A program made the translations under genes and the position numbers. Source: Cinclus cinclus (taxonomy: Eukaryota > Chordata > Aves > Passeriformes > Cinclidae). From it: a DNA stretch of 64,000 bases. Shown one piece after another: positions 35,938-48,240 of the stretch (its first letter is position 1; the number at the start of each line of letters is the position of its first letter). Location of the stretch: positions 96,541,619 to 96,605,618 of the forward strand of contig NC_085047.1 of assembly GCF_963662255.1 (NCBI RefSeq), given 5' to 3'. The notes under the pieces are model-generated. The model was not told where the DNA came from, did no database searches, and saw only the letters and a list, made by a program, of their open reading frames with translations.

Positions 35938-38149
35938 GCCTGTGGAAAAAGTCTGAGCTGCTCTCCCGGTCTTTTTATGGCAGCTGGAAACTACAGGTTT
36001 GTGTGAGAAACCATGAAGCTGAGCGCCTGAAAGGCCAGCACTCACAAACCTTGGAACTTTCCCCTGCCCGACAACAGCAGGGCAGGGAACACAACAGAAG
36101 TTACACCCCAGGACTCAAGCTCTGATATAGCAATGTGTCTAAAAAAGCAAAAGGACAATCTTTGTGCTACTTGTGCTTATGTGTGCACACACAAGGAATT
36201 TGCTTCCTGTGGTGTGTAGTTTAAAAACCTGTGAGACATACACATCCTTTCTCCCTCCCCGTCTCTGCTAGTCAATCTCCACTAGTTACCTTTTTGTATA
36301 TTGAGTGCTGTATGAATGCAAATATGAATCAAGCCACTTAACCCTCTTGTCAGAGCTGGAGCAGTATGCTCAGCAATAATTGGTTCTGCTCTAAAATCAA
36401 AAGCTCTCAGCCGATCTCCACAACTCTAGCTCACTAATTTCTCTTGATACCTAGCCAAATAAGTACCAATAATAAAATTTAAGAGGGGTTTGGAGAGTTA
36501 AGCTAGTGCTGCAAAACTCGATGCAAAAAAGGGGAAATTGCTGTTTGAAGGTTTTATTACTCTGGATTCTAACTACAGAACAGTTCACCATAAATTTGGA
36601 TAGCTCTTGAAATTAGAAACCAGAGCTAACATAGTGTTTAATGAATTGCTGCCGTATACGGTCTGGTTTATTTCTGCAGTATTCCTCCTCAGAAGACATT
36701 ATATAGTACTGAATACTGAAGTGATGGATCAAAGTATCTTTTCAGTGGCCTTTTTCTGATGGTTGGTTATCAGGATCTGTTCAGTAAATAAAATCCCTAA
36801 GAAAATCCTAATCCTAGAAAATATGACCTTGTTTTAAGATGTGAATCCTGACAATTTAGATTCTACAAAGATTCTTGACATTAATTTTATAAATTTTTCT
36901 CATATAAAGATGAATTTCCATTTTGAGTTTTTCTAAAGGCTGTGTATAGCTTCTATTACTTGTCCATGAGAACACAGTGCTTTCATTTACTATTTTGAAA
37001 TGGGACAATTGCAAATTTCATGCAACATCTTGAAGTTTATTCACATTTCCTTATTGATATAGCATAAAGTAGGAAAAAGTTTTAAATCTTCCCTAGCTTA
37101 GATTTGTTTTGTAAACTTTTACAGTGCCTCTTTGCAGAGGCAAAATTCAAAAGATAATTGTCTCTTCCATCTCTCCTGTGATGGGGAGTTTTCACTTGTC
37201 CCTAATTTCTTGTTATTTTCCCATGGGAATTACTTGCCTTTCAAAATGGAACTAAATATACTAAAATAATAAGGGGCTTAACACAGTGTAACGTCAAGGT
37301 ATCTTACTATTGGTTTTTGGGTATTTTTGCAAATGGTCACAGGATGTTTGTTTTCTCTTTTTGTTTTCTGACTATTAGTCAGATTTTGATTCATGACAAT
37401 CCTTTGTCTCCTGACCCATGATTAATGTTTCAGTAGCTTTTCCTGAAGATCGTCCAAAGGTTTAAATCTAGATACAGCTTCTAAAACAAAAAATAGTGGC
37501 TATTTTAGTAAGAATTTATTCTCAAAAACTGAAGGCCTTCTTACCTGAACTCATGAAATACTTCTGGGATTTGTGCAAGATACTATTAATATTTTAATTA
37601 ATTAAAAACATTACCATTTCATTAATACATTGATATTAACAATTTTATCTTGAAATATGGAAAGTAATAGGTGTAATAGAAGTATCTTCTTAAAAATTTC
37701 TATGTAATTTTTCCAGCTTTTTTTTTTCACTTCTATGATATTTGTCTGTTGAAAGTGTAGAATATTAAGGTATTGCTTGTGTATATGATTTCCAGGATAC
37801 CTGCACTGTCTTCTTCTTAGGTGTTTTTCACTAACTGCCTCACTGAAGCATGTCCACTTGACCTAGTCACCATAGCTTTCCTTTAGGAGCAGAAATAAGG
37901 TTAGTTTTTCCAAACACCTTGGATTTCTACTTTCAAATAAGATGAGTAGAATAAATAAATTAATAGAATTTCCTCTATATTAACAAGATATAGAAGATGA
38001 TTGATTTAAAGGAAACCATTATATTCTTCTTTGGTACCCTGAGATTTTGAATCTAAATATTTTGTGGTAATCTCTATTTAGTTTCTTAGAATTTGTTGTA
38101 TTATTTGAATTTTTGAATTCTTGAATTACTTGAGCTTCAGTGTGATATT

Positions 38150-38212
<63 letters not shown>
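38150..38212 (+). repeat. Hexanucleotide microsatellite (ATACAT)n, about 10.5 copies
   Basis: A perfect 6-bp periodicity over 63 bp, alternating purine and pyrimidine throughout. Confidence 0.95.
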
Positions 38213-38878
38213 ATTTATAGCAGTAAACAATGAAGGCAATAAAAACATCTCTACACTTTTTCTCAATTTCACTGGTGCATATGCAGACAGTACAAGTCCT
38301 CCCTCCCTATCACTTGTTGACATCTGCCCCATTTCATCACATATGGAATTTTCTGTTCAATCTCCTTAACATCTTACTGTCTTTTTGATATGTACATTTT
38401 GCCTGTACCTCAGATGTGCATTAGAAACAGTCTTTGTTTGTACTCAGGAAGCCCTTAGCACAGTATAGACACTTGACTACTGTCATGGTGCCAGAGTGAG
38501 TCATGAGTTCCGCTGCTAAGGGAGGTGGAGCCAAACACTGATAAAGCCAAAATGTGTGAACAACATTCATTTTAAGTGTTTTGTTTCTTAGAAAGAAACA
38601 AAAGAAAGAGGTATTATAATATTTTTTTCTTAATATCCATTTAAAAAAAAAACTTTCCTAAGGACTTAGACCCTGATTTTTTAAAAAATCTAGTACAGAT
38701 CTGTGAGATCAAAACAAGAAATGAATACACAATATTTTTTAAAAAAATATTACAATAAAGCAAGTTTATATACTGCAGTGATAAGTTAGTTCAGCAGGGT
38801 TTCTTGAAGCTGTTAGTAAACCTTTTCCTTCCTGTAAGCCACAGAGAAATCAATCTGACCATTACTTTGGCCCCAGGA

Positions 38879-38901
38879 ATCATGCTATGTGATAGCATGA
38901 T
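38879..38901. repeat. Short perfect inverted repeat (10-bp arms, 3-bp loop)
   Basis: ATCATGCTAT at 38879-38888 is exactly complementary to ATAGCATGAT at 38892-38901, with GTG between. No function is evident, and it may be chance. Confidence 0.7.
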
Positions 38902-41900
38902 AGAAAATATCTAGTGATATTTGTTGGAGTTTACTTTTGACTTGAAAGAAAGCAGTAGTTGACCTTTTTTTCAAAGTTTTTCAAATATTTTTATATTCTC
39001 TCTGAAGTGATCCAGATTTTGAAATAATCAACCCATCTTGTAATTTTGACTGAAACAAACTATCATCAGAGATAATTTCATTTGATTGGAAGAAATGTTA
39101 AATGAGAAATGTCCAAATGAGCCATATCTATTCTATTCACCTGTACAAGAACAACTCAGATTAAAAGTTAACAAAAAGAGTACACGAAACAAGTTTTAAA
39201 TCAATAAAATAAAGAGTAAACTTGACATTGAAAATAAATTGTTGTTCAACCATTTTATAAAATAGGCAATAGTAACCAGTCTTGATTGTTGATATGTTTG
39301 GCATAACGTCCAGTATAAATGGGTAAAATAATTAATATATTTGTATTTCTCTATCATTCAAGAGATAAATTTGGATTGGAAGCTGTGTTTTTAGAAGAAT
39401 ATATTAAGGAAAGGGTAGTATGGTTATAATCCAGGTGATTTAAGAAAGTTATTTTAAATAGTTTTCATCATTCATCATTCATAATGTTAATAGTGATTTA
39501 CTGCAGAGTTCCCCTTTATATATCATCCTTTGTAAAAGCTCTATTGCCAGAGTTAGGTAACAGCAGTCAATTTAAACCAGAGTGGAAATATATATATATA
39601 TATATATATTCTTTTAGCTAAGATTTGAAATGAGGTTAAAATGAAAATTTGACATCATGTTGGGGATGACTGCAGAGAGTTATGTCTGTATTTTGCCTGC
39701 TCCTGCAGATTTTTCTGTAAAGGTGAATATAGACTATTGTTCAATATAACACTGAAAGGTGCAACTACTCAGAAAGTGTAAATAGTTAGGCAGGAAAATA
39801 GAGCCTGGTGTGTTTTGTGCTGTTTTAAAAACATTTTTAGAAGAATTTAAGAGAACAAAAATAACACAAAGGTAGGTTGCCTAGTGTTTGGGAGGCATAC
39901 AGGCTACTAGGTTCCCGTCTTTTCTCTGTTTCTCTTTTGTCAATCTAAGCAAAATACAAAACTAATGAGCCAGGTCCTTAAATATGAAGAGATTTTTCTT
40001 TAAAATAATGACATTTTGTGGATTTTAAAAAAAAGTATTAGCCATTTAGATGTTTGCTACATGTTTCAAGAACAAGTAGTAAAACCTTGATTTCTTTTTT
40101 AAAGAAAAAAAGAATGCAGATATTTTGAACAAAGTTTAACAGCTAGAGTTTTAAAGATGATAAAGGTCCAGGGATTTGTAATCGTGTAATGGCATTAAGC
40201 ACCTGCAGTCACTAAGCACAATTCTAATAAAAATGAACACCACGTAAGCAGAGATAATAGAAGACAGTCTTCTGCAATAACCTGTAATTCCTGCCCTGAT
40301 TCCCTGCTATTCTCAGTCTCCAGAGATGTAAAAAAAAATATGCTCCAATTAGCCTTTTGAAAGGAAAACAGCAGTCACTTCTTCATAGACGTAAGTGAGA
40401 AGAAAGCCCTGCTGTGGAATCCATTTTGCTTTTTCTGCCTTACAGCAGGGCATCAGAGTTTGTGGAGTGTTCCTTTGTGCTTGGGTAATGTGCAATTTTT
40501 CTGTCCTTTTCTGCTGATTCAAGAAAATTGTACTGTGAACCTAAGAGCTGTGAAAGCGCCCGAATGTCTAGGTTTTCAGAATTGCAACATGTGTGAGAAT
40601 CACATTTACCACTTACTTTGAAATTTCTCTGTCTTCAGACTACACAGGAGACAGCAGCATAACTAGATTTTTATTTGAACATCCAGTCTAGCTAGCCCTC
40701 TTACTATGTTCAGACAGGCATACAGAAACAAAAGGAAATTCATACCTAAAGCTACGTAAGGTATAGATCAATTCTTAGTGTTGTCTGTCACTTGATACTG
40801 TTCAGCCATAAAGCTGCTGTCATGTGTACACAGAATTAGGATCTGGCTCATGAACTAAATCACCTCCCTGGTGTAGCTGTTCATTAAAAGTATGTTAATT
40901 AGAGGATATCTGTAATTTTATGGCCTTATGCTTTAATTTTTATTTGGATTTAACAACTCCCACTCAACAGGATTTTCTGTGCACCGTAGCTCAGTCAGGT
41001 TATTAATCTTTCCTGCTGTGTAACACCTGATTCCCACCAAACTTTGAAAAACTTAATGACTGTTGTACAGGGGCAGAGTCATCTTTTCTACAGAAGATGG
41101 ACACAGCCTATTAACATCTACATTGATCTTGACCCAACAATATAAACAATTGAGCAGCATACTTTTGGGTGAACACTTCCTTCTGGTGACAGGTGTTCTA
41201 TGTCTTACCAAATAACACTTTATGAACTTAAATCTACATTTTCTTTAGAGTTGTGTTTTGAAAATAAAATTTCACTAGAATGTAAACAAAAATAGGGCAT
41301 GCATCTCATTCTTGAGTTTTAGAATAGTCACGCTCTTCATCATGGGAATGGTATTACATTTACCTCAGCAATGACAGTAAACTTTTAAGAGTGTTCTAGA
41401 AGACTGATAATCCTGTTGAGATCTGATCTTGACTCTGTTTTAAAAAACCCTAAGAGCTTAAGCAAATATTGTTGCTTGACATAAGGCTGGATATTAGAAA
41501 GTCTAACTTTTCTGATGTCAGACTAGATGTGTCCCTAACTATTCAGTATTTATGAATTCTGATAAAGCCAGTGAAAAAAATAAGCAAAAAAATCTGATAT
41601 AATAAAGAATCATGTGCTAATGGTCTTTCAGTCACAAGAAAAGGAAAATGTAAACATATACAAAAAAGAGTTGTCTGTCATGAAGTTACTACTTACCTTT
41701 ACAAACAGTGAAAATCCCATAGTAAACCAGGTGGATCCTAAACCCCCTTTGCTGAAATGGAAAAGATCATTGAGAAATCAGTAAAATAGACTGTATAAAT
41801 AAAATAGCATGAATATAGCATGTATAACAAGGCCTGGGGTTAATACCAAAGGTCTTGATGTCTATGAGGTGTTTTGGTTGTTTGAGATGCTGATGAAACA

Positions 41901-42983
41901 GAGCTGTTGAAATACTTTGTTGTAATATTTTTTTCTATTTTTCTTTTTTTTTGCTGTTTTTTAACTTGAAGAAGGGAAACACAGGAAAAAATAGTCCTGT
42001 AGTAGTTTTGACTGGACCATGAATTGCTGTTTGATTAATTTGATGGCAGAAGTCCAACCCATATATTCCTGTTTTTAAAAGACATTTTCATTGCATAAAA
42101 TCTCAATTTATTTCCAAATGGCCCTGACTATGTTTAACTGTATCCAAAACCCATCTGTTTAACAAAGGTTTCTTTTTCAAGTGATGTATTAATGTCAAAG
42201 GTCACCCTGAACTGCTCTACATAGTCACAACTGTGCAGGGCATTGGTAATAGTATTTGTGATGCCTCTTCTTACAGAGTCGTGTCAATTATTCAGTAATG
42301 GTGACCATGCCGTCATAGAATAAACTCACTGCCCTTCTGCAAAAGGTGTTGGGAGGACTGGGCAGTGATGGATCTTGCAGAAACAGTAAATTACTTCAAG
42401 TTACTGCTGATATCAGTTGATAGTGCATTTGATGCAACTGGTTTAGTACACAAAGATTTCTTCCCAGCATCCTGAGAGTTATCATCACTGAAGTGAATTT
42501 CTTTCTAATGCATTGAATTGGAGAATTCAGTAACATACTTAAATCAGTACTTTCTTCTATATGAAGTCATTACACACCATTTTTAAATAAAATATCATGC
42601 ACCTTCTCTGGATTCATGCCTCAGCCTTCTAGGTATAACTAATTTCTTTGGATTCTTGTTTTTTTTTAGGTTCACATCTCTACGGGGCACACTATCTAGG
42701 CCAATTCCTATGTGAAGATTCCAGTGAAGTGCCTTTTAATCGCCTATAACTACTTTTTTCTGTCATTTAAATGCATTTTATAACCTATGTCTAATACATA
42801 TTGGTAAATTTACAGTGAGAAATTGCTACAGAAGTTAGAATATCTAGAAAATTAAAAATAGGATACGTACATCTAATGGAAAGATTCTAGCTCGGCAGGA
42901 TGTTTAATTGGAAATTGAATCTTATGGGGTGGCATTATCTAAGAAGAAATTGAATTCTCAGTAAACAAAGCTAATTTTTTCAG

Positions 42984-43143
42984 GTGGAAAATCAACGAAC
43001 TGGGAAGGAGGTATTCGTGTGCCAGGTCTTCTCCGTTGGCCTGGAGTGGTACAGGCTGGTGCCTATGTTGATGAGCCAACGAGTAACATGGATATATTTC
43101 CTACCACAGCTAAACTTGCAGATGTACAGTTACCCTCTGACAG
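42984..43143 (+). CDS. STS: Steroid sulfatase, internal exon (about residues 366-419) with catalytic Lys368
   Basis: The exon completes Gly366 and encodes [20 protein letters not shown], followed by [21 protein letters not shown]. The Lys codon at 42989-42991 is Lys368 of the active site. [10 protein letters not shown] is a conserved sulfatase segment, and TSNMDIFPT is close to STS. The acceptor is TTTTTTCAG and the donor is CAG|GTATGC, ending in phase 2. Its 160 bp fit both neighbours in phase. The ATG-starting reading at 42984-43205 is a different, wrong frame. Confidence 0.96.
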
Positions 43144-43569
43144 GTATGCTCTGTAGTCATGTCTGCTTTAGAGAAAGTGTCATGAATGTTTATACATTCT
43201 GGTGATACCTATTAAGATAGATGTGAGCATGTAAATAGGAAACTAGATTTTATACTTGCAATATTATGTTGTCTCTTTTCATATTGACATACCGATAGTA
43301 TTTTACAGAAATGTTGTATGTAAATACAGCTTAACTCACAGAATAAGCACCAAAAAGACAACACCATCAGAGCAATGTACTGTCAAAAAATCCTTGGACT
43401 TACTTACTATAAACAGAGATTAATGTATTAAAAAAGGTTCTGTTCTGCATGAATGAATTTGGTGGAAAACTAAACTTTAAGTGTAAATTACTTTAAACTT
43501 CGTGAGTTTAGCATTGACCATCTTAATATCACAAAATACATCAAAATGCCAGCTAGGCTTTTCTCACCC

Positions 43570-43666
43570 TTTTTTTTTTGGTGTTTTTTTTTTTTTTGTT
43601 TTTTTTTTTGGTTTTGTTTTTTGGGGGGTTTTTTGTTTTGTTTTTTTTTTTTTTGTTTGTTTTTTT
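43570..43666 (+). repeat. Long T/G-rich low-complexity tract
   Basis: Nearly 100 bp of T runs with scattered G, including GGGGGG near 43623-43628. It starts about 430 bp after the preceding STS exon. On the minus strand it would be an A-rich run with a C6 block. Confidence 0.9.
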
Positions 43667-44465
43667 CCTCTGTACCTAGTTAGTCAAATAATTCCATACA
43701 GAGTTTTGGATCCTGATAAGAAAAGCCTCTGGACTTCCACAATTCATAAGACACTCTCCTGGCACTGCTGTATCCCCAGGCTTTATCTTGTTTGAGAGAT
43801 ACAGTCTCAGTGGCAAGGTGCCTCTGCATAAAAGCTGTTGCTATCCAAATCCAGTAAGAGGAAAAACCTGTGCATATGCATATGCTTTGAGCCCACTTAT
43901 GACTCACAAACAGCTTGTGAGCACAAAGCATCAAGAATCCACATGGGGAAGCCCAGTGGTGAGCAGAGTCACTCTGCTAATGATTATTCATTGAGTGTTT
44001 GAAGGAAATGGCAGGGCAGGACAAGTCTAAGGCATGAAAGATTAGTCAGGTTGGTCCTGAGAGATGCTCTACAAGCAGTAATATTGCCAAACCTCAGAAG
44101 TTCTGTTGTTCTTTATGTGGCAGATCTTATGCATTTTGTTTTCATATTGCTTGAGTGAATGCTAAATACTGATGTTTTCTTTGATCTCTGTTATAGAAAT
44201 TCAAATATACTTGTGTAACTTCCACTTGTAGGTTGCTCCACTGTGATTCTTCTGTGTAAGACTGATGCCATAAATACTGCTTCATCTTAGATCATGGACT
44301 ACCTTGAAGTGTTTTTGTTCCAGCAGCGGGGTTCATATAGCTCCACAAAATTCTTCCTGAGAAATTTAAAAATAATAATATAATTAATATTCTGTAATTT
44401 TTATGTAAATTGACTGACTCCTTCAAAGCATGATCAAATTGTCCATCAGCATTTAGAGAATTTAT

Positions 44466-44515
44466 GTATATTTATGTGTATGTGTGTGTATGTGTTTATA
44501 TGTGTGTGGGTGCGT
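44466..44515 (+). repeat. Imperfect TG/TA-rich dinucleotide repeat
   Basis: Interspersed TGTGTATG and TATATGTG units. Short and imperfect. Confidence 0.75.
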
Positions 44516-45003
44516 AGTTGATAAATGAATATTTAAACAGTTAATTTTCAAATTTGAAATTACCACTCCTGTCTTAAATTCTGGAATACATAACATTCTG
44601 GGCAGAGAAATTGCCACTGCTTCTGGGGATTTCAGCACAGAACAACATATTTTTTCTAGTTTTAAGGTTACTTTGGCCAGACTACTCCCCAAAACCTGAA
44701 CAGGTATATGTGAAGGACTGTATTGTAGCAATTTATTCACTTACATCTGTTCACTTTCTCAGAAGTGAAAAAAATAAAAAGTTGAGGGAACTATTCATAA
44801 TGGCAAAATGTAAAATTGCTTCCTTGGGTAATGTAAAAATCAAAGGGAAGAGAATCTGAACATTTTTCTCCAAATTGACCAGTTGGAGGTGGCCATTCAG
44901 ATTTGGGTTTTTTTAAGCAGCAGATGAGCAGAGTTATAATATCTTACCAGTAAAGTTATTATTTTGAGTTATCTTTCTGATTCTGAAATGCTCTCTTACT
45001 CAG

Positions 45004-45125
45004 GATTATTGATGGACATGATCTTCTACCTTTACTTCAAGGAAGAGTTACTCAATCTAAGCATGAATTTCTCTTCCATTACTGCAATGCATATTTAAAC
45101 GCAGTGCGCTGGCATCCAAGAAACA
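45004..45125 (+). CDS. STS: Steroid sulfatase, internal exon (about residues 419-460); last coding exon seen in window
   Basis: The exon completes Arg419 and encodes [14 protein letters not shown], then [20 protein letters not shown] and Asn-Ser split at the donor. Cys446, which pairs with Cys489 in human STS, and Asn459 of a glycosylation sequon are present. The acceptor is CTTACTCAG and the donor is CA|GTAAGT, ending in phase 1. The remaining about 123 residues of STS (WKAFFFTP-type strand, THVCFC and the C-terminal cysteine-rich tail) are not encoded anywhere that I can find up to 64000. Confidence 0.96.
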
Positions 45126-46372
45126 GTAAGTAAACTTGACTGTTCACATTTTAAATATTTAATATAATTTTTATTGCAGCTTAAAAGGAATCAGGAGGAA
45201 GCCTTGGGCTATAGTAAAAAAAACAGTTGTTTAAAACATCTAGCCTTTTTCCTTTCACTTTTGTCTTTGCTGTTACATTCCTATTCACCATTTCACTGTT
45301 TGACATTATTTTGTTGTTATGTATTAATGTTACATATGAATGCAATACTGAGATCTATGGTATCTGAAAATGTCCTTTTTTAAAACCTTCATGAGAGAGA
45401 GTCTGTACAACAGAATGAAGTAGTCAAAGTTGACTTTTATATTGTCCTAAAAATGCACAAGTAGTAGGATGGTTTGCTGAATAACAGCACAAGAATGATG
45501 TAAGCCTGGCCATTCTTATCCAGATAGCAAAACAAAGAAGAATCACAAAGTCATAATTATGTAATAAATGGAAATGGTATTATAGAGTCCCTCTACATGT
45601 TTTTTGATGAATGACATAATTCTACTTTGTAGGCCAAGGAAAAAAGTATTTCTCACTGATTTGCTCTTTTTTAACAGCTTGCTGTTTCTGCTAGCATCTT
45701 TCTCATTAACCAAAGCATATTTCCCTTCCTGTAAAAATCTCTGTGCTGAATGAAGTTAAACACACATTTGTCCCATCGCAGTTGACATTGAAAGTTGACG
45801 ATAATAATGATCCAAAATAAGCTTTGGCTTAGAATATTTTTATTTAAGTGTTTTGGGAAAGGACTTGTTCAATAGTCAATATGCAAACTTAAAGTATTTG
45901 GAAACTCTGTCTTGGTCGTCTGTACGCTGACTGTCTACCTGTCACGGATTTTAAAGCAGGAAAAGGGGAAATATTGCATATAGTATTTATTTACCATTAC
46001 TGTGCCTCTGTGTCTTGCATTTGATAAATAATCAAAAGGAAGAACCAAGCAATCAGAAGTAGAACCATTTTGTATCTGGTGTTGGATAAAGTTATTCTGC
46101 ATCTCAGGATGAAAGAAGTAGGCAGAAAAGCTGTTTTTCTCAAACATGCACCTTTGTAAGATGATATAACCCTTGTCTGAGGAAAGAGTCATCTATTATT
46201 CACTGAAGGGGAATGTGGTGGGAAGTGAATTTGAGCAACAGTGGGGGACTAGTGTTCTGTATTTACTTGATGAGCAATAGCAATGTAGATTGTGGTTATT
46301 CCTTTCTCCAAGGCATTCAAATGATAAAGCCCACTCAGAACCTGGCAGTGGGCTGGCTTTTGTACAGAAGGT

Positions 46373-46947
46373 GGTTGTGGTTTAGTTCCAGACAGAAACT
46401 AAGTCTGACAAAGCCACTATGTGGCTCTTTATTAGGATGGGGAAGAGAACTGGAAGAATAGAATTTAAAAGACTCGTTAGTTGAGATAAAGACAGTTTAA
46501 TAGATAAAGCAAAACCCATACATGTCAACAAAGCAAAACAAGGAATTCATTCATCATTTCCCATTAACAGGCAGGTGTTCAGCCATCTCCAGGAAAGCTG
46601 GGCTCTGTCGCACATAGTGTTGGCTTGGGAAAACAGATGTCATCACTGAATATCCCTCCTTGCTTCTTATTTCCACAGTTTTCTATGCTGAACATAATGC
46701 CATTTGGCCTAGGATATGCCTGGGGTCAGTTTGGGTCAGCTGTCCCAGCAGTGCTCCCACACAGTGCTCCTTGTACACCCCCAACCAGTTCACTAGTGGA
46801 GTGGGGGGAGAGGCAGAAGAGCCTTGTCTGCTGAGTAATAAATAAAACATCCCTGTTATCAATGCTGTTTTCAGCACGAATGCAAAACACAGCCCCATAC
46901 TAGCTACTGTGAAGAAAATTGGCTCTATTCCAGACAAAACAAGCACA
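46373..46947 (-). mobile_element. Endogenous retrovirus (ERVL-type) solo LTR, antisense
   Basis: On the minus strand it matches a common avian LTR family. It starts near 46947 (TGTGCTTGTTTTG..., where the family has TGTCCTGGTTTTG) and contains 'ggctgtgttttgcattcgtg' and the segment complementary to 'ttgggtcagctgtcccagca'. It has an ATTAAA signal (46496-46501 on the minus strand) and ends with AAACCACAACC near 46373. The flanks AAGGT (46368-46372) and AAGGG (46948-46952) agree at 4 of 5 bases, as expected for a decayed 5-bp target duplication. The family name is from memory. Confidence 0.82.
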
Positions 46948-48167
46948 AAGGGTTTTTGATATTCTGCCTTGTCAGTTTACATTGTAGTGAGAGCAGACGA
47001 TAGCCAGGTATTCCTCTCAATTGTCTTACGTAGCAGTCCTCTGTGAGGGTTTCACATCATGTTCAGCATCTTCTGCAATTCTCTGGTGATGGTCACTAAC
47101 CCAGTTGTCTAACTAGACTGCTCCTTCCTTCATTAAACATGTAATTTCTATTCATTTCAAAGATGCACTTACTGAAGAACAAACCAACAACAGCTTAGAA
47201 GAGGTAACTTAAAACCATTAAGGAAAATGGGATGTTTGTATTTATTGATTAAAGTACAAGGTACTGGTACATATATTGTGTATATGCACTTATTAATGCA
47301 TATATCATGAGATTTATTTTCTGGGAAGTCTCAGTTTGCATGTCAGTGACATCTTGCATATTCCACTAACTTTTCTGGACACTCAAAGTGTAGGATTAGC
47401 TTTGATCCTCAGAAAAAATGCATATACCAAGAACTGAGAGGGAAGCTAAATTCTGCTTATATATTTGGTTCCTTTTTAACTCCATCACCCCACAGTTCCC
47501 TTAGTAACTCCATCTTTTCCATTATTAGATTTCCACTGTGCTTCATTCCAAACCACCTTCTTTTTTGTTTAATTTTTGACTCTTAAAAATATATATGAAA
47601 CAGGCAAATGTAGTGTATGTTAAAATTTTGGTAGTTGCACATCTTTCCCTTGCTTGCAATATTCTAGTCTGACTTAAGCAAGCATGTTTCTCACAGCATT
47701 CAGGGAAGGTCAGAAACTTCAGAGTGAACAATTGCCATTTTGCATTTATATATTTAGAGGCTAAGAATTCCTCATAACCAAATCAATACGCATCTTCATT
47801 AAGTTATATTAGTTAGGTCAGTTATTGCATTCACAATGTACTTTCCCCTTCATCAGTCCTTTAAAGGAGCTTTTAGAGGATGTGTGGTATGCAATGATCT
47901 TCTCAAGCAAGTAATCCGAATTTAAACCTTGTACTTTCTATAGAGTCATGAGGAAAACAATCTCTTGGGTTTTTTTCTCTTTTCTTCATCTTTATCAGCC
48001 ACAAAAATAAGCTAACACCATTTTTTCTTTGTGTCATTTTGACTCACATTTTACCTCATGCTAGAAAATAATGCACATAATTCTTCTCATTCCGAATTAA
48101 AAAAAAATAAATTAGTGAAATATCAGGAAATTTACTTTTGTTTTCACAGCCTTGCACATACTGATAC

Positions 48168-48240
48168 TTCTCAGAATCACAGTTACAGAATAAGCTGAGT
48201 TGGAAGTGACCCACAAGAATCATTGAGTCCAACTTGCTAG
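48168..48240 (-). mobile_element. Short CR1 3'-end remnant, antisense
   Basis: The + strand reads CAGAATCACAGTTACAGAAT, then 'gagttggaagtgacccacaa' and 'tcattgagtccaacttgct', the reverse complement of a CR1 3' end including its tail. About 70 bp is recognisable. Confidence 0.75.

Larger units (their letters stand above)
35580..36096 (+). mobile_element. Endogenous retrovirus LTR (solo, sense orientation)
   Basis: The element starts TGTCAGGG and has LTR architecture on the + strand: an inverted CCAAT box (ATTGG, 35841-35845), TATAAAA (35870-35876), and AATAAA (35932-35937) about 60 bp later, followed by a GT/CT-rich U5. No gag, pol or env lies beside it, so it is a solo LTR. The 3' end is uncertain. 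One option is 36037, with the flanks ACACTC and GCACTC as an imperfect 6-bp target duplication; the other is ACAACA at 36096. It lies in an STS intron in the same direction as the gene. Confidence 0.75.
33335..42983 (+). other. STS: STS intron, about 9.6 kb
   Basis: The intron starts GTGAAT and ends TTTTTTCAG. It holds a T/G-rich tract and a TA run (33681-33790), an antisense CR1 (33792-34645), a sense LTR (35580 to about 36096), a hexanucleotide array (38150-38212) and a short AT run (39588-39609). The stretches 36100-38149 and 39610-42983 show nothing that I can name. Confidence 0.85.
43144..45003 (+). other. STS: STS intron, about 1.9 kb
   Basis: The intron starts GTATGC and ends CTTACTCAG. 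It contains a T/G-rich tract (43570-43666) and a TG-rich imperfect repeat (about 44466-44515). No CR1 or LTR copy is recognised in the rest. Confidence 0.88.

Noticed and set aside
42984..43205. ATG-starting reading across the STS exon at 42984
   Set aside because: It is out of frame with the sulfatase sequence; the true frame reads GKSTNWEGG and runs to the GTATGC donor.
46213..46461. 82-codon + strand open frame
   Set aside because: Partly inside the antisense LTR at 46373 and without similarity to any protein that I recognise.
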